A stretch of DNA of 64,000 bases from JAAEUB01 sp964550345 (GTDB lineage: Bacteria > Pseudomonadota > Alphaproteobacteria > Rhodobacterales > Rhodobacteraceae): NCBI GenBank assembly GCA_964550345.1, contig CAZJYZ010000001.1:62001-126000 (forward strand), read 5' to 3'. The first letter of the stretch is position 1. Every line of letters starts with the position of its first letter. Below the pieces are notes generated by a model. It was given only the letters and a program-made list of their open reading frames with translations. It did no database searches and had not been told where the DNA came from. Position numbers and translations under genes: made by a program. This document shows positions 17,625 through 26,152 of the stretch, one piece after another.

Positions 17625-18587
17625 CTAATCAAGACTGTCCGCAAGCCAGTTTCTAAGCAAGAAAGAAGCGATAGCCCCCTCGCGTGGTGGTGACATCCTG
17701 TCACTCAGACCGGCAAAAACGTCCATCATTTCTTCGCGTGTCAGCCAGAAGGCATCCTCCAGCTCATTCGGATCAAGCGTAATGTCGCGACCCTGCGCCT
17801 CGCTTTGACATCCGATCATGATCGAGGAAGGATATGGCCAGGGCTGACTTGCCAGATATGACACGGGTCCGGTTGTTATTCCGGTTTCTTCAAAAACTTC
17901 CCGCCGCACAGCGGCTTCCAGCGTTTCGCCGGGTTCAACAAAGCCTGCAAGGATTGAGTTCATTCCGTCAGGCCAGCCCGGGCTGCGTCCAACAAGCACT
18001 GAATTTCCATGTGTCACCAGCATAATCACCACCGGATCTGTACGGGGAAAATGATGACTGCCACAATCCGGGCAGCTTCGCTGCCAGCCAGCTTGTGAAA
18101 CCTCGCTCTTTACGCCGCAGACAGCACAAAATTTATGGCTGCGTTGCCACAGAAGAATTGAACGGGCCGTCGCCGCAAGTTCGCCGTCCAGTGGCGATAG
18201 GCGTGCCATCACCCCGCGGAGTTCCGAGAAAATGCCGCCGCTACCCGGCAATTCCTGCAGAGAGGGGTCAAAAAAAACACCCTCCTGAGGGACCTGTGTG
18301 CCCGGCTCTGGCTGCCACGGAGAAACATCTACGGCAAATATCGGGAAATCATCAGACAGGCCAAGAAAGATCGGGCTGCCAAGTATGTTGTCCATTACAG
18401 GATGAGTGGAATCCACCAACTGAAGGGCTGCATTATTCTGCGCGACCAGTGGCTTGCCCTTCCATAATGGCAGAATACAGGCACCACTTTCCTTACGCAG
18501 TTCATCTAGTGCTTCCAAGTCACTGCGAAGATGCGCGGCACGGTCCAGAGCGCCACCGCCAAATGTTACTTGCTCGGCCTGTTGCAA
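17625..18587 (-). CDS. nudC: NAD(+) diphosphatase / NADH pyrophosphatase NudC
   Basis: 320 residues. A zinc ribbon (Cys154, Cys157, Cys172, Cys175) precedes the Nudix box GFVEPGETLEAAVRREVFEETGI (from about 215), where the REVFEETG glutamates bind Mg. SQPWPYPSSIMIGC after the box is the NudC-specific SQPWPFPxS motif. It hydrolyses NAD(H) to NMN(H) and AMP, and in E. coli removes NAD caps from RNA. Confidence 0.93.
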   Translation of the reverse strand: MQQAEQVTFGGGALDRAAHLRSDLEALDELRKESGACILPLWKGKPLVAQNNAALQLVDSTHPVMDNILGSPIFLGLSDDFPIFAVDVSPWQPEPGTQVPQEGVFFDPSLQELPGSGGIFSELRGVMARLSPLDGELAATARSILLWQRSHKFCAVCGVKSEVSQAGWQRSCPDCGSHHFPRTDPVVIMLVTHGNSVLVGRSPGWPDGMNSILAGFVEPGETLEAAVRREVFEETGITTGPVSYLASQPWPYPSSIMIGCQSEAQGRDITLDPNELEDAFWLTREEMMDVFAGLSDRMSPPREGAIASFLLRNWLADSLD

Positions 18588-18762
18588 TTTGATCCCCCTT
18601 TTTTATTCCTTAGGCTTATCATCAGTTTGTTACTTGAACACCTCATTGATTCAACAATACTATGGGTTGTATTTCTACTATTATTTTCTCGCCTAGTGTG
18701 TGGGTCTTCACCTCTCTGTGGTAAAGGGAAAGCACCGAAGTTTGGGGATCAGGCCGGGACCA

Positions 18763-20664
18763 GTGGGTAAAGATGACGATTTAGCGGACAGTCTTGTGCA
18801 TACGCTGGTTACCCTGCGGATAATGGCAACTACAGATTTGCACATGCAGGTAATGCCTTACAATTACCAGACGAACCAGAACGCGGTGACACGGGGCTTT
18901 AGCCGTACCGCCACACTTATCCGGCAAGCTCGGTTGGAAGCTACAAATTCGATCCTAGTGGATAACGGCGATTTTTTATGCAGTGTGACTGCTGAAAGCG
19001 GGGCCGGGCTTGGGTCCGAAAGACTGCATCCAATGGTTTCGATCATGAATCATTTGGGCTATGATGCAGCTACACCGGGCAATCACGACTTTGACTACGG
19101 CCCGGATTTCCTGACTGAAATTGCGGGTCAGGCCGATTTTCCATTTCTCAGTGCCAACGCACTGATCAAACGTGCGCAAACACCGGCCGACGATGAGTTT
19201 CTATTTTCCTGTTTCACGATACTCAACAGGGACGTGACTGATCTGGCAGGCAACAAGCATCGGATTCGCATAGGCATTACGGGATTTCTGCCTCCCAATT
19301 CCGTGGCTCAGTACGACGACATGTCAAATAAAATTCAGACCCGTGACATAATCGAAGCAGCACACAATGTCGTACCGCAAATGAAAGCTGCGGGTGCAGA
19401 TATTATTATCGCCCTGGCGCATACGGGTATCGGCGGGGAAGCTCACGTTACAAATATGGAAAATGCGGCGGTTCCACTCGCAGAAATCGACGGCATTGAT
19501 GCGATTATCGCTGGTCACCGTCATCAGGTATTCCCCGGTCCGGACTGGCCTGAAAGTAAGATTGTCGACGCTAAAAAGGGAATTGTGCACGGCAAGCCGC
19601 TTGTTGCCGCCGGGTATTGGGGTTCGCATCTTGGGATAATTGATCTTGATTTGGTCGAAACCAATGGTAGCTGGCAGGTCGCGCACCACGTTTCAGAGGC
19701 AAGGCCAATATTTTCAACTCTGAAAGATGGTCGTAAATTTCGCGCCAATGTTCGGCCAGACCCGGTTGTATTGGAAATCATGGAGCCAATCCACGACAGA
19801 CTTTTGCGCTGGATCACCCGGCCTGTTGGCCATACGGCACGTCCACTGAACACCTTTTTTGCGCTGGCTGCACCATCGGCGGCTGTGCAGGAAATTCAAC
19901 GCCTGCAGCGATGGTATGTGCAGGAAAACTTCACCGATTACTACGATCCAAATCTGCCACTTTTGTCTTCGGCTTGCGCCTTTAAGGCAGGTGGATATGG
20001 GGGCCCGGACAACTTTACCGATATCGCTGTAGGTGAATTAACCATGCGCGCCGTCACCGACCTCTATCCTTTTCCCAATCAGATCGCATTACTCCGGGTT
20101 ACCGGCGCTGGCATGGGTGAATGGCTGGAGCGATCCGCTTCCGTTTTCAACATTGCCTTGCCGGGGGAATACCCGGTTGACCTGAAGCCGGCCGAAACCC
20201 CGGCCTATCTCTTTGAAACCGTTCTGGGGCTGGAATATGCCATCGATCTGAGCCAGCCTGCGCGCTATGATCAGACCGGCCAGATTATCCGCCCGGATAC
20301 GCGGCGCATCAGGCAACTTTCGCACAAGGGCGTACCAGTCAATCCAGAGCAGGAATTCACTCTGATCACGAATAATTTCCGGCTGGGTGGCGGGGGGTTT
20401 TATCCGGCCTCCTGCATGTCGAAGCCGCTAAGAACGCCAAAGGTAGAACTGCAAAAATTGCTTCCCACCTATTTTTTTAAGGCTCATCCAAAGCTGGATT
20501 CAGAGCTTGAACAGCACTGGCGATTTTCCCCGGTTTCCGGCGCGCGTATGCGCTTTCGCTCTTCCCCGCATGCGCTGGATCAGATGGAGGGTATCACAAC
20601 GAACAATATCACGCCGATTGGTCCGGACGACAACGGGTATCATATTTTTGAGCTGGTCTTGTGA
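18763..20664 (+). CDS. 2',3'-cyclic-nucleotide 2'-phosphodiesterase / 3'-nucleotidase (CpdB-like), apparently without signal peptide
   Basis: About 633 residues. The metallophosphatase domain has ATTDLHMQVMPYNY, GNHDFDYG, a His in ALAHTG and AGHRHQVF. The C-terminal 5'-nucleotidase domain has the substrate-clamping NNFRLGGGGFYP. CpdB-type enzymes hydrolyse 2',3'-cyclic and 3'-nucleotides, usually in the periplasm. No signal peptide is visible from GTG 18763 or from the upstream GTG at 18700, so the location may be cytoplasmic. Neither start has a strong ribosome site. The 112 bases before 18700 are strikingly A/T-rich. Confidence 0.82.
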   Translation: MGKDDDLADSLVHTLVTLRIMATTDLHMQVMPYNYQTNQNAVTRGFSRTATLIRQARLEATNSILVDNGDFLCSVTAESGAGLGSERLHPMVSIMNHLGYDAATPGNHDFDYGPDFLTEIAGQADFPFLSANALIKRAQTPADDEFLFSCFTILNRDVTDLAGNKHRIRIGITGFLPPNSVAQYDDMSNKIQTRDIIEAAHNVVPQMKAAGADIIIALAHTGIGGEAHVTNMENAAVPLAEIDGIDAIIAGHRHQVFPGPDWPESKIVDAKKGIVHGKPLVAAGYWGSHLGIIDLDLVETNGSWQVAHHVSEARPIFSTLKDGRKFRANVRPDPVVLEIMEPIHDRLLRWITRPVGHTARPLNTFFALAAPSAAVQEIQRLQRWYVQENFTDYYDPNLPLLSSACAFKAGGYGGPDNFTDIAVGELTMRAVTDLYPFPNQIALLRVTGAGMGEWLERSASVFNIALPGEYPVDLKPAETPAYLFETVLGLEYAIDLSQPARYDQTGQIIRPDTRRIRQLSHKGVPVNPEQEFTLITNNFRLGGGGFYPASCMSKPLRTPKVELQKLLPTYFFKAHPKLDSELEQHWRFSPVSGARMRFRSSPHALDQMEGITTNNITPIGPDDNGYHIFELVL

Positions 20665-20668
20665 TCTC

Positions 20669-20697
20669 TTGCTATCCGCTCGACTGGGTCCTATATG
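20669..20697 (+). promoter_or_regulatory. Probable sigma70-type promoter of ffs
   Basis: TTGCTA (20669-20674), a 17-base spacer and TATATG (20692-20697) lie just before the SRP RNA 5' end, after the CpdB-like stop codon. Spacing is ideal and both hexamers share four of six bases with consensus. Confidence 0.5.
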
Positions 20698-20700
20698 ACA

Positions 20701-20800
20701 GGCGAGAGGTTGGCGCGGGCAGGCGCCTCGCCAACCCGGTCAGATCCGGAAGGAAGCAGCCGTAACGAGCCCCGCTTGGGTCGTTGTCCAGCCTCTCACC
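20701..20800 (+). ncRNA. ffs: Signal recognition particle RNA (4.5S, small bacterial type)
   Basis: The universally conserved SRP core is present: GGTCAGATCCGGAAGGAAGCA at about 20738-20758 (contiguous with GCCGTAACGAG), which binds Ffh. The ends pair as one long helix: GGCGAGAGGTTGG (20701-20713) with CCAGCCTCTCACC (20788-20800), with G-U pairs. It is a hairpin of about 100 bases with the GGAA tetraloop, as in other alphaproteobacteria. Ffh plus this RNA targets nascent membrane proteins to FtsY. True ends may differ by a few bases after processing. Confidence 0.95.
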
Positions 20801-20955
20801 CATTGCCTGCGGGCCGAAGCCTTACAGCAAAACTCAGCAATCCCCCCATAACGGTTTGGCTTGGCACCGGCATTCTCATGCAATGGTTTGCATTCGTTGG
20901 CAGGATCGTGTGAATTAGGCTTCTGACAATTCACGCTACTCATTGAGGTAAACTG

Positions 20956-21870
20956 ATGCTGCGGATAACAGCCACCATCCTGGCGCTCATATTGTTTTCA
21001 TCCAGCCTTTCAGCGCAGGCTTTGCGCGTGGTGCAAGTAACCGACAACGTCTATGCCATCGTTGGTGACCTCGGAAACCGTAGCCCGGCAAATCTGGGGA
21101 ATAACGCCACCTTTGGGCTGGTAGTTACAGATGACGGTGCAGTTTTAATTGACGCTGGCGCCAGCTATCTCGGGGCGAAAGCACTGCACAATATGGTGCG
21201 TTCCGTCACCGATCAGCCGGTTGTTAAAGTGATTAATACCGGCGGGCAGGATCACCGCTGGCTGGGCAATGGCTATTGGCACGAACAAGGCGCGCATATC
21301 ATCGCAACCAAAGCCGCCGTGGCTGATCACAAAGATCGTGGCTCATTGCAACTGACGGGACTGACCCAGTTGATTACCGAATTCATGCTTGCCGGGACCG
21401 AACCTTACTACGCCGATGAAACCTTCTCCGGCAGTATCACCTTCACACTGGGTGGCGTGCGATTTGCCCTTACTCACGCCCCGGCACACACACCCGGCGA
21501 GGCATTTGTCTGGCTTGAGGATCAATCCGTCATGTTCACCGGTGACATTGTCTATACCGAGCGGATGCTCGGGATCATCGAAGTTTCATCGACCCCTGAC
21601 TGGATGGCGTCTTTCGAGGCAATGGCAGCGCATGAACCAAAACATGTGGTGCCCGGCCACGGCAATCCAACGGATCTGGCAAGCGCTGAGTTTGACACAT
21701 ATGACTACCTGACAGATCTGCGCGACCTGATCGGAGCGCACATTGACGAAGGCGGCGATATGATCGGTTCTGTGAAGGTAGACCAGTCAGGTTTTTCCTA
21801 CCTGTTAAACTTCGAAAATCTGGCCGGACGCAATGCGCAGCAATTGTTCAGCCAGATGGAATGGGAATAG
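20956..21870 (+). CDS. Exported MBL-fold protein with incomplete metal site
   Basis: 304 residues. Signal peptide 1-20 (cleavage after SLSA), then a metallo-beta-lactamase fold. The HxHxDH motif is reduced to NTGGQDH (94-100): both first His residues are absent, while Asp99, His100, His178 (APAHTPGE), Asp197 (FTGD) and His235 (VPGHG) remain. The second metal site could therefore still form, the first probably not. Relatives include SoxH-like and quinoprotein-relay hydrolases; the substrate is unknown. GAGGT precedes ATG 20956. Confidence 0.75.
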   Translation: MLRITATILALILFSSSLSAQALRVVQVTDNVYAIVGDLGNRSPANLGNNATFGLVVTDDGAVLIDAGASYLGAKALHNMVRSVTDQPVVKVINTGGQDHRWLGNGYWHEQGAHIIATKAAVADHKDRGSLQLTGLTQLITEFMLAGTEPYYADETFSGSITFTLGGVRFALTHAPAHTPGEAFVWLEDQSVMFTGDIVYTERMLGIIEVSSTPDWMASFEAMAAHEPKHVVPGHGNPTDLASAEFDTYDYLTDLRDLIGAHIDEGGDMIGSVKVDQSGFSYLLNFENLAGRNAQQLFSQMEWE

Positions 21871-21951
21871 GCCCGGCGCTCATCCAACGCTTTCAGTGGA
21901 CGCCGCGCGCGCGCCGCTTTAGTCTCGGAAAAATGTGATTCAGGGGACGAT

Positions 21952-23757
21952 ATGACCGAAACGCCCGATACCGCCTATCAGGTATTTGCCCGCAAATACA
22001 GGCCCGAGACCTTTGCGGATCTCGTGGGTCAAGAGGCCATGGTGCGCACGCTCAAAAATGCCTTTGAGGCCGACCGGATCGCACAGGCCTTTATTATGAC
22101 GGGCATTCGCGGCGTGGGTAAAACCACGACCGCACGGATTATCGCCAAGGGTATGAATTGTGTGGGCACTGACGGTAAAGGCGGCCCGACGATTGAACCT
22201 TGCGGCAAATGCGAGCCGTGTGTCGCGATTTCCGAAGGGCGTCATGTGGATGTTATGGAAATGGATGCTGCCAGCCGCACAGGCGTTGGCGACATTCGCG
22301 AAATCATCGACAGCGTGCATTACCGAGCAGCCTCTGCCCGCTATAAAATATATATCATCGACGAGGTGCATATGCTGTCCACCTCGGCCTTCAACGCGCT
22401 CTTGAAAACGCTGGAGGAGCCACCGGAACACGTAAAATTCATCTTTGCCACAACCGAGATCCGCAAGGTTCCGGTGACTGTGCTAAGCCGGTGCCAGCGC
22501 TTTGATCTGCGCCGGATAGAACCTGAAGACATGATTGCAATGTTGCGCCGGATTGCCGATGCGGAAGAGGCGCAAATCGCCGATGACGCGCTGGCACTGA
22601 TCACCCGCGCAGCCGAAGGGTCTGCGCGCGATGCCCAGTCCCTACTGGACCAAGCCGTGTCACACGGCGCCGGAGAGACCAGCGCCGATCAGGTACGCGC
22701 CATGCTGGGGCTGGCAGATCGCGGCCGGGTCATGGACCTGTTTGACATGATCATGCGCGGGGACGCCGCAGGGGCATTGAGCGAACTGGCCGCGCAATAT
22801 GCAGATGGTGCCGACCCGATGGCTGTGCTGCGCGATCTGGCGGAAATCACCCACTGGATCAGCGTCATCAAGGTTACGCCGGAAGCGGCAGAGGACCCGA
22901 CCGTTTCCCCCGATGAACGCAGCCGGGGGCAAAGCTTTGCCGACAAGTTGCCGATGCGCGCCATGACGCGGATGTGGCAGATGTTGCTGACGGCCCTTGA
23001 AGAAGTCGCAGCAGCCCCCAATACCATGATGGCGGCAGAAATGTCGGTTATCCGCCTGACCCATGTAGCGGATCTGCCCACACCAGAAGAATTGGTGCGC
23101 AAACTGAAAGACATGCCGATACCGCCCGCACCCGGGCCCGGCGGCGGGGGTGGGAGCCACGCGCCTGTCGGCGGTGGCACGCCTGCGGCGGGCGGAGGGG
23201 CCTCGCTGCGCTCGGCCCCGGTAGGCAGCGACGCCGGTGGGAACCCAAATGGCAGCGCTGGCGGTGGCGCCGGGGGTCCAAGCGCCAGTATTGCATTGGC
23301 CCAATCCCCGGAAAGTGCTCTGGCGCGGTTCGCGCTATTCGAAAGCGTCGTTGAGCTGATCCGCGCCAACCGCGATGTGAAACTGCTGGTCGAAGTTGAA
23401 ACCGGTCTGCGCCTTGCCTCCTACCAGCCCGGACGCATCGAATTCACGCCTGCGGACGATGCGCCACAAGACCTCGCACCGCGTCTGGCCGCCCGGTTGC
23501 AGGGCTGGACTGGTGTGCGTTGGGGGGTAACTTTGGTAAATGGCTGCACCGAGCCGACCATTGCCGAAACCCGCGACAGCGCCGACATAGCAGTAAAAGA
23601 AGAAGCGCAAGCCCATCCATTTGTGCAAGCAGCTATTGCCGCCTTTCCCAAAGCCACGATCAAAACCATCCGAACCCTAGAGGACATGGAAGCCAAGGCA
23701 GCGGCAGAAGCCTTGCCCGAGGTCGAAGAAGAATGGGACCCGTTTGAGGAAAGCTGA
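21952..23757 (+). CDS. dnaX: DNA polymerase III subunit gamma/tau
   Basis: 601 residues. The AAA+ clamp-loader ATPase has GIRGVGKTTTA (Walker A), a four-Cys zinc module (C-IEPCGKCEPC), DEVHMLS (Walker B) and a sensor region with STSAFNALLKTLEEPP. Domain III reaches about residue 375. A roughly 50-residue Gly/Pro/Ala linker follows, then a tau-like C-terminal domain ending in an acidic tail. I see no A-rich slippery site for the frameshift that makes gamma in E. coli. It begins the dnaX-ybaB-recR neighbourhood. Confidence 0.95.
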   Translation: MTETPDTAYQVFARKYRPETFADLVGQEAMVRTLKNAFEADRIAQAFIMTGIRGVGKTTTARIIAKGMNCVGTDGKGGPTIEPCGKCEPCVAISEGRHVDVMEMDAASRTGVGDIREIIDSVHYRAASARYKIYIIDEVHMLSTSAFNALLKTLEEPPEHVKFIFATTEIRKVPVTVLSRCQRFDLRRIEPEDMIAMLRRIADAEEAQIADDALALITRAAEGSARDAQSLLDQAVSHGAGETSADQVRAMLGLADRGRVMDLFDMIMRGDAAGALSELAAQYADGADPMAVLRDLAEITHWISVIKVTPEAAEDPTVSPDERSRGQSFADKLPMRAMTRMWQMLLTALEEVAAAPNTMMAAEMSVIRLTHVADLPTPEELVRKLKDMPIPPAPGPGGGGGSHAPVGGGTPAAGGGASLRSAPVGSDAGGNPNGSAGGGAGGPSASIALAQSPESALARFALFESVVELIRANRDVKLLVEVETGLRLASYQPGRIEFTPADDAPQDLAPRLAARLQGWTGVRWGVTLVNGCTEPTIAETRDSADIAVKEEAQAHPFVQAAIAAFPKATIKTIRTLEDMEAKAAAEALPEVEEEWDPFEES

Positions 23758-23833
23758 CCCGCCTCAAACGCGCCCTCAAGGACGGTCCAGAGCAAACCAC
23801 ACCAACCTGCCACCCCCCTTTCACGCTACCAGG

Positions 23834-24424
23834 CTAGTGGGAAATCACCCCGGCATTATAGACCTCGCCATTCAGCTGCACGGGGGCACACCCAACACTT
23901 TCCAGCTCAATATGTGCAGGCGGGTGACCAAGGGCCGAGGCCGTACCGACAGCCAGTGAGTTTGGCTGGATCAAAAGCCTTACACCCCCACCAAAATTGT
24001 CAAAACTGGCGTCGTTGCTGGGTGAATAATGCCTGTCACCACGCACATATCCGCCCAGAGGCCCGACATTCACCCCAACCTCAACCCGTGTGTCGAAATT
24101 GCCTTACGCTTCCACGACCACACACATGGAAAAGCCCGGCACAACGATGGAAAAACCGGAATTCAGGCCGGGGATCAGGATACCGAATTCCGGCAGGTTT
24201 TGCCTAGCAATCAAAACAGCCATGGAATTTGGCGACAAGGCATGGGCGCGTTCCAAAGCGGCGGCGGCGATGGCCTCTTCGTCAAGACCGAGCGCACGAG
24301 CGGCATTGCCCTGAGTGGCAACCGAACCCGCGATTTTCTCGCTCAGTCCCTGAGCCAGCGACGTGAATGGTAAAAAAGCCAGTGAAATGGCCAGTCCGGT
24401 TTTATGTATGAATGTTGTGAACAC
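23834..24424 (-). pseudogene. Putative exported protein gene interrupted by an in-frame TAA
   Basis: One reading frame runs from GTG 24424 (after AGGGGG at good spacing) to the TAG at 23834, except for a single TAA at 24106-24104. Before it are 106 codons with a signal peptide (about 1-25, ending SLAQ) and LPEFGILIPGLNSGFSIVVPG. After it are 89 codons, including PSNDASFDNFGGG and PAHIELESVGCAPVQLNGEV. Both halves read like protein with the local codon style, and no ribosome site precedes the second half. The likely explanation is a nonsense mutation or a sequencing error; product not recognised. Confidence 0.55.
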
Positions 24425-24586
24425 CAAAATCCCCCTACAGAAACTTTTGACGTCGCCAACAAACCACATTTTGGGCTGTTTTGATTTTTCCCATACGCAA
24501 CCGGCCCTCGTGAAGGCAAACCTCACTTGTACATGCAACGGTGCGCCCGTATCTAATGATCAGCACATATTGAACAGGAGAATACG

Positions 24587-24931
24587 ATGCTGAAGGGACT
24601 GGGTGGCCTTGGCGACATGGCCAAGATGATGAAAACAGCACAGGACATGCAGTCAAAAATGGCTGAAATGCAGGAAGAACTCGCCAATATTACCGTAACC
24701 GGTGAAAGTGGTGCTGGGCTTGTGCGGGCCACGGCGACAGCCAAAGGCGTTCTGACCGGGCTGGACATTGATCCGTCGATTTTCAATCCCGATGAAAAGG
24801 AAGTTGTTGAGGATCTGATCCTGGCTGCAATTAAAGATGCGCAGGCAAAAGCCGCGGAAAAAAGCCAGTCGGAAATGACCCGTCTGAGCGAAAGCCTTGG
24901 GCTGCCCAAGGATATGAAGCTGCCATTTTAA
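24587..24931 (+). CDS. YbaB/EbfC family nucleoid-associated protein
   Basis: 114 residues: MLKGLGGLGDMAKMMKTAQDMQSKMAEMQEEL, a long N-terminal helix, followed by the tweezer-like core and KDAQAKAAEKSQ. YbaB dimers bind DNA. It sits between dnaX and recR, the conserved order in many bacteria; recR begins 13 bases downstream, so the two are surely one operon. Confidence 0.93.
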   Translation: MLKGLGGLGDMAKMMKTAQDMQSKMAEMQEELANITVTGESGAGLVRATATAKGVLTGLDIDPSIFNPDEKEVVEDLILAAIKDAQAKAAEKSQSEMTRLSESLGLPKDMKLPF

Positions 24932-24944
24932 CCTGTGTGATGCG

Positions 24945-25541
24945 ATGAGCCAGTCGGGTAAGGAAATCGAAGATCTGATCGAGCTGATGGCTAAACTGCC
25001 CGGCCTTGGCCCGCGCTCGGCCCGGCGCGCGGTCCTTTACCTGATCCGCAAACGTGCCCTGGTGCTCACCCCCCTAGCAGATGCCTTGTCCCTGGTCGCT
25101 ACCACGGCACGTGAGTGTGTCACCTGCGGCAATGTAGGCACTAGCGAAATCTGTGACATTTGCGCGTCCGAAAAACGTAACGCGCAGGAACTTTGCGTGG
25201 TTGAGGACGTGGCGGACCTTTGGGCGATGGAGCGCGCCGGCACTTTCAAAGGGCGCTATCACGTGTTGGGCGGTACGCTATCAGCGCTGGACGCCATGGG
25301 CCCGGATGAGTTGGGCATTCCGCGGCTGATTGCCCGGGTTCGCGATGGGGGCATAACCGAAGTGATCCTCGCACTTAGTGCCACGGTCGACGGGCAGACC
25401 ACGGCGCATTACATCGCAGAAGAGCTTGAAGGGCGCTGTAAAGTAACCTCATTGGCGCAGGGTGTACCGATTGGCGGCGAGCTGGATTACCTTGATGAGG
25501 GGACAATTACCGCCGCCCTCAATGCGCGCAAAGACCTGTAA
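24945..25541 (+). CDS. recR: Recombination mediator protein RecR
   Basis: 198 residues. Helix-hairpin-helix near the N-terminus (LPGLGPRSARRAVLYLI), a Cys4 zinc finger (CVTCGNVGTSEICDIC) and a Toprim domain (CVVEDVADLWAMERAG; HVLGGTLSALDAMGP) followed by the C-terminal Walker-like tail. RecR with RecO/RecF loads RecA on gapped DNA. Last gene of the dnaX cluster; ends TAA. Confidence 0.95.
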   Translation: MSQSGKEIEDLIELMAKLPGLGPRSARRAVLYLIRKRALVLTPLADALSLVATTARECVTCGNVGTSEICDICASEKRNAQELCVVEDVADLWAMERAGTFKGRYHVLGGTLSALDAMGPDELGIPRLIARVRDGGITEVILALSATVDGQTTAHYIAEELEGRCKVTSLAQGVPIGGELDYLDEGTITAALNARKDL

Positions 25542-25550
25542 TTATTTCGG

Positions 25551-26003
25551 TCAGTTGTTGACCTCTTTCTGGCTGAGCACTGTATTCAGTTTTGATGTCA
25601 GGGTGCGGTATGTTTCGCCGGCAGGGCCAAGTAACTCAATGACTTCCCGCTCATATGCCAGAGCAATCGGTGCCAGCTCGTCGATCATCTTCCTGCCCTT
25701 TTTTGTCAGGGACAATTCCACCAGCCGCCGGTCGCGTGGGTTCACCAGTTTGCGTAGATACCCCGCCGCCTCCAGCTTTGAAGCAGCGCGGCTGACTTTC
25801 GGCTTGTCCATGTCGACGCGGACGCAAATCTCGCGCACACTAACCGCGTCTTCCTGACTAAGATGCGCCATCACCCGCCATTCGGACACCGAAATGCCAA
25901 AGCGTTCACGGTAATGTCGGGCAAAGTCCTTTGATACCCGCGCCGAGAGCGTGGCGAGTTGATAGGGCAGAAAGGTTTCCAGGGTAAAATTGCTCATTCT
26001 CAT
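25551..26003 (-). CDS. MarR family transcriptional regulator
   Basis: 150 residues with the winged-helix core: ISVSEWRVMAHLSQEDAVSVREICVRVDMDKPKVSRAASKLEAAGYL (about 36-82), then the wing NPRDRRLVELSLTKKGRKM. MarR proteins repress nearby genes or catabolic operons in response to small ligands. It is divergent from the MFS transporter at 26153, so that gene is the obvious candidate target. No clear palindromic operator was picked out in the 149-base gap. Confidence 0.88.
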   Translation of the reverse strand: MRMSNFTLETFLPYQLATLSARVSKDFARHYRERFGISVSEWRVMAHLSQEDAVSVREICVRVDMDKPKVSRAASKLEAAGYLRKLVNPRDRRLVELSLTKKGRKMIDELAPIALAYEREVIELLGPAGETYRTLTSKLNTVLSQKEVNN

Positions 26004-26152
26004 CGCTCTGGCCAGAATTTCCGCCTAAAGAGGCCATGGAATGCCCCCCTTGGCAAGGGCCGTTACCATCTGATTTTCCGAAAAGCACCAAAACAGCTTG
26101 CCACAGAACTGAAACTGGGGTCCTGTGCCGACGGCACAATAAAGGACATCCC

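Noticed and set aside
20695..20913. Open frame across the SRP RNA
   Set aside because: The SRP RNA signature and end pairing fully explain the sequence; no coding features.
23110..23300. Programmed frameshift in dnaX making a short gamma protein
   Set aside because: No A-run slippery heptamer is present; the Gly-rich linker alone is not evidence.
22660..23369. Open frames antisense to dnaX
   Set aside because: They arise from the Gly/Ala-rich linker and high GC; the translation is low-complexity Pro/Ala/Arg.
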